NCBI GenBank assembly: GCA_016125165.1
Contig: WGMH01000011.1
Coordinates: 1-64,000 of the forward strand
Length of the DNA stretch: 64,000 nucleotides
Source: Alphaproteobacteria bacterium
Lineage (GTDB): Bacteria; Pseudomonadota; Alphaproteobacteria; Micropepsales; Micropepsaceae
Direction: 5' to 3'
Below, piece by piece: positions 38,360 to 50,138 of the stretch. Numbering within the stretch: the stretch's first letter is position 1; each line of letters begins with the position of its first letter. Below the pieces are notes generated by a model, which was not told where the DNA came from, ran no database searches, and worked only from the letters and a program-made list of their open reading frames with translations. Both the position numbers and the translations under genes were made by a program.

Positions 38360-38713
38360 TCAGGCCTCGTATACGCAGGACTGGCCATAGGATGGGCGCT
38401 TGATCTTCACGCGCGCCACTTCCGGCAGTTTGACCTTCGCGCTTTGGAAAATGAACTTCGCCAGATTCTCCAGCGTGGGGTTGCCGATCTCGGCGATGTC
38501 ATTGAGCACACGATGGTCAAGCAATCCACGGATGCTATCGAGCACGGAACGCACTTCGCCCAGATCGCGCAGCCAGCCGGTCGAAGGATCGGGCTCGCCG
38601 CGCAGCGTCACCTCCACATAGAAGGAGTGGCCGTGCATGCGACGGTTCTCTGCTGCGCCCTGCCCCAAAAAGTGGGCGGCGTCGAAGCCGAATTCCTGCG
38701 TCAGTTCGATCAT
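38360..38713 (-). CDS. queD: 6-carboxy-5,6,7,8-tetrahydropterin synthase
   Basis: FGFDAAHFL...NRRMHGHSFYVEVTLRG; DHRVLNDI. Confidence 0.93.
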   Translation of the reverse strand: MIELTQEFGFDAAHFLGQGAAENRRMHGHSFYVEVTLRGEPDPSTGWLRDLGEVRSVLDSIRGLLDHRVLNDIAEIGNPTLENLAKFIFQSAKVKLPEVARVKIKRPSYGQSCVYEA

Positions 38714-38846
38714 GGCGCGGGCGTTTCGCAGGTGCGGCGGGGCCGGTCAAGCGGCGGCGCTAACGAATTCGGGAACCGGAGGCTGGCAAGGCCGTCGCAA
38801 GCCCCTATATTTGCTAGGTAACCGACCCGAGACAACGGCAATTTCG

Positions 38847-39680
38847 ATGCGGGATCAAATTCTTCCCAGAAGTCTCCGGGTGCGCTTGCGCGCCTTTCGC
38901 CGCCTGTGCCATCGCGCCGGCGCCATTCTGGCCCGCCAGCCCTACTGGCCTCCCTTGCGGACGGGTCTGAATTTCCTAAAGGAACCGGTCATCGCCGTTG
39001 CTCTGGTGTTCGCCTCCACCACCGCAATTGCGCAGCCCTTTTATGTCCCGTCCGGCTCCATGGAGCCGACTCTGCAAATTGGCGACGAGATCGTGGCCAC
39101 GAAGTTTTCCTATGGTTACGGGCGATACGCAGTGCCATTCGGTACCGGACCGGAACCGCGCATCATGGCGGCCACGCCCAAGCGCGGCGATATCGTGGTT
39201 TTCAAACCCCTGAGTGACCCCGAACATCATTGGGTAAAGCGCGTGATCGGGCTGCCAGGCGACCGCATCCAAATGCGCGCGGGCCGGCTCTGGATCAACG
39301 ACAGGCAGCTTCCCATACGCGCTGACGGAACCGGCGTTGTCGAAAACTCCTATGGTGTGCATCAGGATGTGCCCCGTTTCATCGAAACGCTGCCAAATGG
39401 CGTCGAACATCCGATCTTCAAATGGCGTCAAACGCCCTACGACGACACCGAAGTGTTCACCGTGCCCAAGGATCATCTTTTTCTGATGGGCGACAATCGC
39501 GACGACTCTTTTGATAGCCGCGTGCCGCTGGCAGATGGCGGAATTGGCTTTGTGCCAATGGACAATCTCGTCGGTCGCGCGCGTGTGGTTCTTGGTTCGT
39601 GGGACTTTCTCGATCCGGCCAACTCACCGGCTGGCCCGTTCGGTGTACGTTTGTCGCGCTTCTTCGCGCGCGTGCACTAA
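38847..39680 (+). CDS. lepB: signal peptidase I
   Basis: PFYVPSGSMEPTLQIGDEIVATKFSYGY; PKRGDIVVFK; DHLFLMGDNRDDSFDSR. Confidence 0.96.
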   Translation: MRDQILPRSLRVRLRAFRRLCHRAGAILARQPYWPPLRTGLNFLKEPVIAVALVFASTTAIAQPFYVPSGSMEPTLQIGDEIVATKFSYGYGRYAVPFGTGPEPRIMAATPKRGDIVVFKPLSDPEHHWVKRVIGLPGDRIQMRAGRLWINDRQLPIRADGTGVVENSYGVHQDVPRFIETLPNGVEHPIFKWRQTPYDDTEVFTVPKDHLFLMGDNRDDSFDSRVPLADGGIGFVPMDNLVGRARVVLGSWDFLDPANSPAGPFGVRLSRFFARVH

Positions 39681-40096
39681 CCCGCCCAGGACGTATCGAT
39701 CCGCCAGACCACCGGCGTGGCCGTCACTGTCTGCTCACTGTGGCGCGCCTGTTCCAGCAGGTGCATTTCCAGCATTCGAATAAGCCTGCGGCGGTGGATT
39801 GCCGGGAAAATAGTGCCCCCGCTCGCATAGGGCATGACTGCGCGATCCACGACACTTTCCAGTTCCTGACGCCAATGCGTTGAACCGCTTCCATAACGCG
39901 CGCGCTTGTGCAGGAGCACGGGCAAGTGGGGCGCCGCGAGCGCTGCGACCTCATTCTCGAGAACGCTGCGCTCGCCGGGCCCATCGCCGAACCCCTGGAA
40001 CAGGAATCCCAGAACCTCGGCGAGCACCCCACCAAAGGCGTGACGCTCGGCAGGACCGGGCGCAATTTCTTCGCAAACCGCAATTGTCCATCGCAT
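39677..40096 (-). CDS. hypothetical protein (possible third gene behind kinase/sulfotransferase)
   Basis: Only long ORF co-directional with the upstream pair; no motif recognised. Confidence 0.4.
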   Translation of the reverse strand: MRWTIAVCEEIAPGPAERHAFGGVLAEVLGFLFQGFGDGPGERSVLENEVAALAAPHLPVLLHKRARYGSGSTHWRQELESVVDRAVMPYASGGTIFPAIHRRRLIRMLEMHLLEQARHSEQTVTATPVVWRIDTSWAG

Positions 40097-40144
40097 AAGA
40101 CAATGATGCGCCCGAACCCTTTAATGTGATGCTGAGAGACGTGG

Positions 40145-41023
40145 TTACGAAAAGGTAGCTTCGGAAAGGGGCAGATACGAGCCGTCTGCCTTATATCCCA
40201 GCCTTTCCATAACCTTGCCATGTGATTCGAAAATTCCGGCGCGTTGCGTATCGGAGAGCAAACCTTCCCAAGACCGTGGCTTGCCGGACCGGAAAAACGC
40301 TTCCGAGGCCCGCGGCCTTTCGCGAAATCCGACAGCGCGCTCTTCCTCCCGCAATTTGTCGAAACGGGTTGCGTCGATTGCCATCGCGATACGGGCGTCG
40401 CTCGCAACGAAACCCACAGCGGCAACAATTTTCTGGAATGTCGGGAAAGTCGACTCATGCATATCTTCGTATCGAACGGTCGTGACTTGATAAGGCGATC
40501 CAGAGAGCCAAGAACATACATTCTGGCTCCATGATCCGATGACTTCATGCAAAGGCGGTGGCAGTCGGTCTCTGCCAAGAGTGACCATTTCGTTTTCCCG
40601 CCCCATCACATCAATCGCCCAATCCACGTCTTTCCCCATATGTTTGGCGTAAGACACGGCCACATCGAACGGGTGACGGACCAGATGAATTACACCGTGC
40701 ACGTTGTCTGGCGGCATGAACCATTTGCCAGAAGGTGTTCTTCGGGCAGCATCGTGGGTTTTCATGAAAATCGGCGCGTCAATCTCGTTTGCAAACTGTG
40801 CAAACACGTCAGGCAGCCACTCATCAATCTCATCTGGCGTTAGATCCGCAGCGTTGATCGGTGCGATGTCGTCAAATAGCACACGGCGCGGAAAACCATG
40901 AAAGTCACCGTTCAACTCGTTTAGTGCGACCGGTCCGCCCTTCATGAGGGCTTGCAGCACCAGACGCGTCCATGTGTTCCCCGATTTCGGATAACTTGCC
41001 AACAGCACAATAGGGGCGCTCAT
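40145..41023 (-). CDS. sulfotransferase domain-containing protein
   Basis: PAPS-binding-like ASYPKSGNTWTRLVLQAL; IHLVRHPFDVAVSYAKHMG; TTVRYEDM. Confidence 0.9.
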   Translation of the reverse strand: MSAPIVLLASYPKSGNTWTRLVLQALMKGGPVALNELNGDFHGFPRRVLFDDIAPINAADLTPDEIDEWLPDVFAQFANEIDAPIFMKTHDAARRTPSGKWFMPPDNVHGVIHLVRHPFDVAVSYAKHMGKDVDWAIDVMGRENEMVTLGRDRLPPPLHEVIGSWSQNVCSWLSGSPYQVTTVRYEDMHESTFPTFQKIVAAVGFVASDARIAMAIDATRFDKLREEERAVGFRERPRASEAFFRSGKPRSWEGLLSDTQRAGIFESHGKVMERLGYKADGSYLPLSEATFS

Positions 41024-41850
41024 TGTACAAGTTCCTCAATCTGATCGGCAATGTCGCCTACAAGTTTGCTTCGCGCACCACCGAGCAGATGCATCCGCGT
41101 TGAAAGTGCGACACGCGCTGCCATCTGGCGATGAATTTCAAGGCACCGCATGGGCTCAATAAGTCGAGGTCTGAACGACAATCGCGAAAGAGTGTCTGCT
41201 CGCTCGCCACCTCGCAATGGCACAGATGAGGACACCATGTCCCGTCCGAAATCCACGATCAGGGAAATTGTCGCCGGATTGTGGCTCGCACTTACAGGCA
41301 CCTCGTATTTCTCCAATCCGGTACGATGGCGCGTGAGACTACCCTTTTCTATTCCGAACCGCTCGCAAGCATCGCCCCACAGAAGGATGCACTCCTCTGA
41401 TGGCATCGCGACCGCCTTGTTGCCGACGCAGTTGATCTGCACAATTCCATCAGCAAGCAGCATCCACCCACGACGAGTCAGTTCGTACGCGGCAGTGGAT
41501 TTCCCGGATGATGAAAATCCGCTCAAAACAATCGCCCTGCCTCCTTTTGAAACGAGGGCGGAGCCGGTAAGCGGAATGTTGCCGCGTTGGTGGATCAGGG
41601 CAGCCCGAATGATTCCAGACAGAAGCAGGCGGACCTTTTCCGGGTTCGCTGATTCCTCAAGTTGGATTGCGACATCGTCGCCATTGCGCGCCTGGAATTT
41701 GCCTACACCCGGCACCGTGACGAGCAGCGTCCGGGGTGCAGCCTCGGTTCCCAATCCGATGCGCTCTGCACCTGGGAGGTGAGCGGGCAACCCGCTGTCG
41801 TGCCGGACGACTACGTCATTTAGACCTGAGATGTGCCATGCTGCGGTCAT
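41020..41850 (-). CDS. HPr-kinase-like P-loop kinase
   Basis: IPLTGSALVSKGGRAIVLSGFSSSGKSTAAYELTRRGWMLLADGIVQI: Walker A followed by the D-containing segment typical of HprK-like proteins. Confidence 0.75.
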   Translation of the reverse strand: MTAAWHISGLNDVVVRHDSGLPAHLPGAERIGLGTEAAPRTLLVTVPGVGKFQARNGDDVAIQLEESANPEKVRLLLSGIIRAALIHQRGNIPLTGSALVSKGGRAIVLSGFSSSGKSTAAYELTRRGWMLLADGIVQINCVGNKAVAMPSEECILLWGDACERFGIEKGSLTRHRTGLEKYEVPVSASHNPATISLIVDFGRDMVSSSVPLRGGERADTLSRLSFRPRLIEPMRCLEIHRQMAARVALSTRMHLLGGARSKLVGDIADQIEELVQ

Positions 41851-42071
41851 TTTATTGCCTTGATTAGGCAACCCGAATGGACGACAGCCCCCCGGATTGC
41901 AATGGAAATTTGCAGTAAGGTTTGGCCCTGCGACAGGTGAGACACCGTGGCTGACGCCAGATTATTGCGCCCGCTAAGGGGGCGTGCTAGGTCACCGGCG
42001 CGCGGATGTTAAGATTCGTCCACGCGAGTGAATTTCTTCGCTCAATCAACGGGTTACACCACGGCGGCTCC

Positions 42072-42662
42072 ATGATGGAGCGGCCTGAAGAAAACGGGGT
42101 GCGGGTGGCTACGGACGAACCGCATAATTCTGGCCTGGCAGGACGTTATGCGTCCGCCCTTTTTGAACTGGCGCAGGAAGAAAAGTCCCTGCCCGCCGTC
42201 GAAAAGGATTTGGCAACGCTGAAGACCATGATCGGCGAAAGCGCCGATCTGCTGCGCCTTGTGCGCGCGCCGGTATTCAGCAACGAAGAACAGAGCAAGG
42301 GCATGAATGCGATCCTGCATCGCATGGAAGCGTCTGCGCTCACGCGCCGTTTCATTCTGCTGCTGACCAGCAAGCGCCGCCTGTTCGTGTTGAACGACAT
42401 TATCCGCGCCTTCCAGGGCCTTGCCGCCCGTCATCGTGGCGAAATCCGCGCAACGGTCACAAGCGCCCGCGCGCTCTCCGATGCGCAGACCAAGGCCCTG
42501 AAGGATGCCCTGAAATCCGAGCTTGGCCGCGAGGCTTCGCTTGATGTGAACGTAGATCCAAACCTCCTCGGCGGCCTCGTCGTGAAGGTGGGTTCGAAAA
42601 TGATTGATTCGTCGTTGCGCACGAAGCTGAACGGCATTCGTGCGGCCATGAGAGGTAACTGA
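42072..42662 (+). CDS. atpH: F1F0 ATP synthase subunit delta
   Basis: [31 protein letters not shown]...[21 protein letters not shown]. Confidence 0.93.
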   Translation: MMERPEENGVRVATDEPHNSGLAGRYASALFELAQEEKSLPAVEKDLATLKTMIGESADLLRLVRAPVFSNEEQSKGMNAILHRMEASALTRRFILLLTSKRRLFVLNDIIRAFQGLAARHRGEIRATVTSARALSDAQTKALKDALKSELGREASLDVNVDPNLLGGLVVKVGSKMIDSSLRTKLNGIRAAMRGN

Positions 42663-42664
42663 AC

Positions 42665-44197
42665 ATGAACATCCAGCCCGCCGAAATTTCCGCGATCCTG
42701 AAACGCGAGATTCAGAACTTCGGCGCCGAAGCACAGGTGAGCGAAGTCGGCCAGGTGCTTTCCGTGGGTGACGGCATCGCCCGCGTCTATGGTCTCGACA
42801 ACGTGCAGGCCGGTGAAATGGTCGAGTTTCCAGGCGGCATCAAAGGCATGGCGCTGAACCTCGAAACCGACAATGTCGGCGTGGTGATCTTCGGTTCCGA
42901 CAGCACCATCAAGGAAGGCGACACCGTCAAGCGCACAGGCGCCATCGTGGACGTCCCGGTCGGCCGCGGCCTTCTGGGCCGCGTCGTCGATCCGCTCGGA
43001 AATCCGATCGACGGCAAGGGTGACCTCAAGAATGTCGCCGAACGCCGCCGCGTGGACGTGAAGGCGCCCGGCATCATTCCGCGCAAATCGGTGCATGAGC
43101 CTGTGCAGACGGGCCTTAAAGCCATCGACACGCTGATCCCGATCGGCCGCGGCCAGCGCGAGCTCATCATCGGTGACCGCCAGACTGGCAAGACCGCCGT
43201 CGCCATCGACACCATCATCAACCAGAAGGCCGTGAATGCCGGCACCGATGAGAAGGCGAAGCTCTATTGCATCTACGTCGCCATCGGCCAGAAGCGCTCG
43301 ACGGTCGCGCAGATCGTGAAGACACTCGAAGACGCCGGTGCGATGGAATACACCACCGTCGTTTCCGCCACTGCCTCCGAGCCCGCCCCGCTTCAGTTCC
43401 TCGCGCCCTTCTCCGGTTGCGCGATGGGCGAATGGTTCCGCGACAACGGCATGCACGCACTCATCATCTACGATGATCTTTCCAAGCAGGCCGTCGCGTA
43501 TCGTCAGATGTCGCTGCTGCTGCGCCGCCCGCCGGGCCGCGAAGCCTATCCGGGCGACGTGTTCTATCTGCACAGCCGTCTGCTGGAACGTGCCGCGAAA
43601 CTCAACGAAGACAACGGCGCCGGTTCGCTTACCGCCCTGCCCGTCATTGAAACGCAGGCAAACGACGTGTCTGCCTACATTCCGACCAACGTGATCTCGA
43701 TCACCGATGGCCAGATCTTCCTGGAAACCGATCTGTTCTATCAGGGCATTCGCCCCGCCGTGAACGTCGGCATCTCGGTGTCGCGCGTTGGTTCTTCGGC
43801 GCAGATCAAGGCGATGAAGACCGTGGCCGGCCCCATCAAGGGCGAGCTTGCGCAATATCGCGAAATGGCCGCTTTCGCGAAATTCGGTTCGGACCTCGAC
43901 GCCGCCACGCAGAAGATGCTGGCGCGCGGCGAACGCCTCACCGAGCTTCTGAAGCAGCCACAGTACAAGCCCTTTGCCGTGGAAGAACAGGTGGCGGTGA
44001 TTTACGCCGGCACTCGCGGTTATCTCGATCCATTCCCGGTTGCCCGCGTGGGTGCATTCCAGGAAGCGCTGCTCTCCAAGCTGCGCGCGAGCTACCCGCA
44101 ATTCCTCGAAGGCATCCGCACCGAAAAGGCGCTGACCCCCGCACTCGAAGAAATGCTGAAGAAGGCGCTGGACGAAGTCTCAAAGACTTTCGCCTAA
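42665..44197 (+). CDS. atpA: F1F0 ATP synthase subunit alpha
   Basis: [39 protein letters not shown]. Confidence 0.98.
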   Translation: MNIQPAEISAILKREIQNFGAEAQVSEVGQVLSVGDGIARVYGLDNVQAGEMVEFPGGIKGMALNLETDNVGVVIFGSDSTIKEGDTVKRTGAIVDVPVGRGLLGRVVDPLGNPIDGKGDLKNVAERRRVDVKAPGIIPRKSVHEPVQTGLKAIDTLIPIGRGQRELIIGDRQTGKTAVAIDTIINQKAVNAGTDEKAKLYCIYVAIGQKRSTVAQIVKTLEDAGAMEYTTVVSATASEPAPLQFLAPFSGCAMGEWFRDNGMHALIIYDDLSKQAVAYRQMSLLLRRPPGREAYPGDVFYLHSRLLERAAKLNEDNGAGSLTALPVIETQANDVSAYIPTNVISITDGQIFLETDLFYQGIRPAVNVGISVSRVGSSAQIKAMKTVAGPIKGELAQYREMAAFAKFGSDLDAATQKMLARGERLTELLKQPQYKPFAVEEQVAVIYAGTRGYLDPFPVARVGAFQEALLSKLRASYPQFLEGIRTEKALTPALEEMLKKALDEVSKTFA

Positions 44198-44213
44198 GGA
44201 AAGCTGATCGCTC

Positions 44214-45080
44214 ATGGCTTCCGTCAAGGAAATGCGCACGCGTATCGCGAGCGTAAAATCCACACAGAAGATCACGAAGGCGCTGCAGATGGTGGCGGCG
44301 GCAAAGCTGCGCCGGGCGCAGGCTGCCGCCGAAAGCGCGCGTCCTTACGCGCAGCGCATGTCTGCCGTGATCGCCAATCTGGCTGCAGGTGTTTCCGGCC
44401 CGACGGCGCCGCAGCTTCTGGCGGGCACCGGTTCGGACAAGCGCCATCTGGTGATTGTGGCAACGGCCGATCGCGGCCTTGCTGGCGGCTTCAATTCCTC
44501 CATTGCCCGCGCCGCGCGCGAGAAGATTGCCGCGCTCATCGCCGAGGGCAAGGACGTCAAGATCATCACGGTGGGCCGCAAGGGCCGCGACCAGCTTCGC
44601 CGCGCCTATGGCAGCCGCTATGTTCAGAGCTTCGAAGTTGGCAACAAGCCCGCCACCTTTGCGTTGGCAAAACCCATCGCCGAAAAGGTGCTGGAGATGT
44701 TCAATGCCGGTGAAGTGGATGTGGTCACGCTGGTATCGAGCCGCTTCAAGTCCGTGGTCTCGCAGATCCCGACGGTGCGTCAGCTGATACCGGCGGTGGT
44801 CGAGAACGAGGGCGGATCAAAGGGCGCGTTCTACAACTACGAACCGGATGAAGCCGAAATCCTGAGCGTGCTGCTGCCGCAGAACATTTCCGTGCAAATC
44901 CTCTCCGCCCTTCTGGAGAACGAAGCCGGGTTCTATGCCGCGCAGATGACCGCCACCGACAATGCAACCCGCAACGCGGGCGACCTCATCAAATCGCTCA
45001 CCATCCAAATGAACCGCACGCGCCAGGCACAGATCACCAAGGAGCTGATTGAAATCATCTCCGGTGCTGCCGCCGTCTGA
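44214..45080 (+). CDS. atpG: F1F0 ATP synthase subunit gamma
   Basis: [36 protein letters not shown]. Confidence 0.97.
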   Translation: MASVKEMRTRIASVKSTQKITKALQMVAAAKLRRAQAAAESARPYAQRMSAVIANLAAGVSGPTAPQLLAGTGSDKRHLVIVATADRGLAGGFNSSIARAAREKIAALIAEGKDVKIITVGRKGRDQLRRAYGSRYVQSFEVGNKPATFALAKPIAEKVLEMFNAGEVDVVTLVSSRFKSVVSQIPTVRQLIPAVVENEGGSKGAFYNYEPDEAEILSVLLPQNISVQILSALLENEAGFYAAQMTATDNATRNAGDLIKSLTIQMNRTRQAQITKELIEIISGAAAV

Positions 45081-45140
45081 CGCGAAGGAAAGAGGAACGG
45101 AAAGGAAGGCCCACGAAGAAACGTCATCCACCCCGCCTAG

Positions 45141-46826
<1,686 letters not shown>

Positions 46827-46828
46827 TG

Positions 46829-46877
46829 CTTCGAGACGCCCAAGCACCCTCATTCTGAGGAGCGAAGCGTTTCGAAG
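46829..46877. repeat. nested inverted-repeat element between atpD and atpC (alphaproteobacterial intergenic-repeat-like)
   Basis: CTTCGAGACGC ... CCTCA-TTC-TGAGG ... GCGTTTCGAAG; outer arms match 10/11, inner arms perfect. Confidence 0.7.
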
Positions 46878-46912
46878 AGCTGTAGGCATGGCCTTTCAGC
46901 AAGAGGGTTTCG

Positions 46913-47311
46913 ATGACTGACAAAATCGCATTCGATCTCGTCTCTCCGGAGCGGCTTCTGCTCTCCGAAAATGCCGAGATGATCACGTTGCCGGGCGCCG
47001 AAGGTTACCTCGGCGTTCTGGCAGGTCATGAACCGCTCATCACCGTGTTGCGCGCCGGCGTGATCGACGTGAAAGGCGGCGACAAGGGCGATGCGCGGTT
47101 CTTCGTGCTGAGCGGCTTTGCCGAAGTGAATCCTGGCAAGCTGACGGTCCTGGCTGAGGAAGCCATACCGATGGAGCACATCGACGCCGCAGCCCTCGAC
47201 AAGCGCATTGCCAACGCCCGCGAGGATATCCTGACAGCGAAGACGGACGCGGATCGCGCCAAGGCCGTCATCGTGGTTGACGATCTGGAAACGCTGCGCG
47301 CCGCAATCTGA
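46913..47311 (+). CDS. atpC: F1F0 ATP synthase subunit epsilon
   Basis: FDLVSPERLLLSENAEMITLPGAEGYLGVLAGHEPLITVLRAG. Confidence 0.95.
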   Translation: MTDKIAFDLVSPERLLLSENAEMITLPGAEGYLGVLAGHEPLITVLRAGVIDVKGGDKGDARFFVLSGFAEVNPGKLTVLAEEAIPMEHIDAAALDKRIANAREDILTAKTDADRAKAVIVVDDLETLRAAI

Positions 47312-47314
47312 TCG

Positions 47315-49105
47315 TCAGGCGGGAAGCTCTTTTTCGATACGGGCCCTGACCGCCAGCCATTGACGGAAGTATGGCTTCTGTTCGAACGCCTTCCATTCCG
47401 GCGTCTGATACATCTCAAATCCAAGGTCGCGCGTATATGCCTCCGGCATCATCCACGGCTCGCGCCGATCATAGGATTTCTCAGCCCACATCATCGCCGT
47501 TCTGTAATCGCCCAGCATGCGATAGGCGCTCACAAAGTCGGTCGCATTGATGCCATCAACCGGGCCATTTTCAGCTATGGCATCAGCGAATTTGCGCGCT
47601 TCCCGCACCTTTCCAGAAACAATATCGACGCGATACTTGCAGGCAATCTGCTGGAATATTGGCTGTTTCGGAGACAGCGCCGTCAATCTGTCAAGATAGC
47701 CACGCGCTGCATCGACATGCCCCAGTCCCAGTTCCGCGCGGCAGAGCATGAGCAAACTGTCCGGATGATCGGGCACAATGGCCAGAGCATCCTTCGCCGC
47801 AGCAATGCCCTCCTGATAACGCCCCAGCGCAACGAGATAGGCGGCAATGTTGTAACGGTCGATATAGGAAAGTGGATCGCGCGTGACGGCGTTGCGCGAA
47901 GCGCGCAAGGCCTGTTCGGGCAACCCCATGAAGCCGTATAGCGTGGCCATCGCATGCCAGACCTGCGCAGTATCCGGATGCAGCGATTTCACGCGAGCGA
48001 GTTCGTCAATGGCGACGCTCCATTCCCATCGCATGATCGACAACGTGGCGTGCGCCACAAGCGCACTGGTGTTCGAGCGGTCAAGCTCCAGCGCTTTCTT
48101 CAGGGCGGCCATTGCAGGCTCGATCTGTTCCGGTAATCCCTGGTTCATGGCCATCACGGCGCGTGAATACCCCAAGGCTGCATAGCCGTCGGCGAATCCT
48201 GGAGCCAGCTTAACGACCTGATCGAACAATTCGGCGGCGCGACGTTCGCCATCCGGTGTGCGCTTGGCCAGAAAATCCTGCCCCTGCAGAAAAAGCCGAT
48301 AGGCCTTCGGATCGATTGCGGGATGATTGACCGCAATGACCGGTGATGGGGCGCGCCCGAGCAGCCTGTGTGCGAGCGCGGTACTGATGGCGCGCGCAAT
48401 TTCATCCTGAAGGGCAAGAATGTCGGTCAGCTTGCGGTCGTATGTCTCCGACCAGATCTGAAACCCGTCGCCGGCATTGATCAATTCGGCCGTGATGCGG
48501 ACGCTGTCGCCATATTCGCGCACGCTGCCATCCACCACCGCCCGGACATTGAGGCGGCGCGCGATGGCCTGCACATCCATCTTCTGCTCTGCCAACGCGA
48601 AAGACGATGTCCGTGCCGCCACTCGTAGATCGGGCTGGCGGGCCAACTCGGAAATCAACTGCTCGGAAATTCCGTCACTGAAGTAGCGTCGCTCTGGGTC
48701 GCCGCTCAGATTGGCAAAGGGAAGAACAGCGACCGTGGCTGTCTGAATGGCGGAGGCATGAGGCCGCTGAACGTGTGGTTGATCCTGCCGGGTGGACCAG
48801 GAGATGGCCAGATGCCCAAGACTGGCCAACAGCATCAATGCGGCACCGCCCAGCAACACCCAGTCTCGCCGCACCGTACGCCGGGCTTCGACGTGGTCCG
48901 GGGCCAAAAGCACCCAAGCGACGGCCAATGCGGCCGGAAAACCCGCAAAAGAGGCAACAATTAACCAGCGCATCACCCACGCCGGGGCATCGAAGGCCGG
49001 CAGCGCAATAGAGGCACCCTGCACGATCACCCATGCCACGACGGCGTAGGCCGCGCCGACGCTGTCCAGCCTGCGTTCCCTGATCGCCTTCAGGACGTGT
49101 TCCAC
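47315..49105 (-). CDS. tetratricopeptide repeat protein with TolB-N-like domain
   Basis: VAVLPFANLSGDPERRYFSDGISEQLISELARQPDLRVAARTSSFAL; TPR-like repeats; N-terminal TM segments; GTG start. Confidence 0.82.
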   Translation of the reverse strand: MEHVLKAIRERRLDSVGAAYAVVAWVIVQGASIALPAFDAPAWVMRWLIVASFAGFPAALAVAWVLLAPDHVEARRTVRRDWVLLGGAALMLLASLGHLAISWSTRQDQPHVQRPHASAIQTATVAVLPFANLSGDPERRYFSDGISEQLISELARQPDLRVAARTSSFALAEQKMDVQAIARRLNVRAVVDGSVREYGDSVRITAELINAGDGFQIWSETYDRKLTDILALQDEIARAISTALAHRLLGRAPSPVIAVNHPAIDPKAYRLFLQGQDFLAKRTPDGERRAAELFDQVVKLAPGFADGYAALGYSRAVMAMNQGLPEQIEPAMAALKKALELDRSNTSALVAHATLSIMRWEWSVAIDELARVKSLHPDTAQVWHAMATLYGFMGLPEQALRASRNAVTRDPLSYIDRYNIAAYLVALGRYQEGIAAAKDALAIVPDHPDSLLMLCRAELGLGHVDAARGYLDRLTALSPKQPIFQQIACKYRVDIVSGKVREARKFADAIAENGPVDGINATDFVSAYRMLGDYRTAMMWAEKSYDRREPWMMPEAYTRDLGFEMYQTPEWKAFEQKPYFRQWLAVRARIEKELPA

Positions 49106-49271
49106 GCCGCCTCCCCAAGCCGGAATCGTTCTATCACGCCACTTTGGCCGGGCGAACCGGCGGTCCCGGCTGGCGTCGGCGTTCACCGCATTGCACAATT
49201 GACAGTTCAACCGGGCAACTGCCTTTGGTATAAGGCGTTTTGGGGTGGTTGGTGGTTCAATTGGATCGGGG

Positions 49272-50138
49272 ATGACTGCAGGAGCCGTTTACAGTCAGGG
49301 TTGGACACTGGACGACGTCCGGTGGGACGCGTTCGATCCGTCAAAGGTCGATGCGGACCTTTTGGCTGCCGTGAAGGCTGCGGCCCTCGTGGAATACAAT
49401 GCCGCCGATTATGTGGCCTATCTGAAGCGCGTCTTCGCAGGTTCCAGCCCGGAGATGCTGGCCGATATCGAACATTGGGGTGTTGAAGAAACCCAGCACG
49501 GCCTTGCGCTGGGTCGCTGGGCAGAACGCGCCGACCCCAATTTCAGTCTGGAAGAGGCGTTCGCGCGATTTCGCGCAGGCTACAAGCCCCCGCATTTTCT
49601 GTCCGATGACACGACCTCCGTTCGCGGCAGCCGCCGAGGCGAGATGATCGCGCGTTGCGTGGTGGAATCCGGGACATCTTCCTACTACAGCGCTATGCGC
49701 GATGCGGCGGATGAGCCAGTCCTGAAAGAAATCGCAGGCCGCATCGCAGCTGACGAATTCAGGCATTACAAGCTCTTCCTCGATACTCTTGAGAAACAGG
49801 ACGAACCGGAGTTGCCGTTCTGGCGCAGAATCATCGTCGCCATCACACGCGTGAACGAGGCCGACGACGACGAACTCTCCTTCGCGTATTATTGCGCGAA
49901 TGTACCTGCCCGGCAGGAGGCCGAGCGGCCTTACATGCGAGAGGCGTATGCGCGCGCTTCTTATGCGAAGTCCATTCCCCTTTATCGCCGTCATCACATC
50001 CACAAGCTGGCGCAAATGATCGCAAAGGCGGTTGGCGCCAGTCCGCAGGGCGCTTTTGCCAAGCTCGCTTCGACTGTGCTGTGGCATGTGCTGCGCGCCC
50101 GCGCGGGGCTCAACACCGTTCGGACCCAGGCGGCGTGA
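49272..50138 (+). CDS. ferritin-like domain-containing protein
   Basis: HWGVEETQHGLALGRW and RIAADEFRHYKLFLDTLE (ExxH and DExRH helices). Confidence 0.78.
   Translation: MTAGAVYSQGWTLDDVRWDAFDPSKVDADLLAAVKAAALVEYNAADYVAYLKRVFAGSSPEMLADIEHWGVEETQHGLALGRWAERADPNFSLEEAFARFRAGYKPPHFLSDDTTSVRGSRRGEMIARCVVESGTSSYYSAMRDAADEPVLKEIAGRIAADEFRHYKLFLDTLEKQDEPELPFWRRIIVAITRVNEADDDELSFAYYCANVPARQEAERPYMREAYARASYAKSIPLYRRHHIHKLAQMIAKAVGASPQGAFAKLASTVLWHVLRARAGLNTVRTQAA

Noticed and set aside
39724-40578. 284-aa minus-strand ORF
   Set aside because: Overlaps the sulfotransferase in another frame on the same strand; composition is not protein-like.
40145-41945. Full lasso-peptide biosynthetic cluster
   Set aside because: HprK-like kinase and sulfotransferase are suggestive, but no B1/B2 protease, cyclase or clear precursor is visible in the flanks (lepB and the atp operon).
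42431-44101. 556-aa minus-strand ORF
   Set aside because: Exactly antisense to atpH/atpA; a typical antisense open frame in GC-rich coding DNA with His/Arg/Asp-rich non-protein-like composition.
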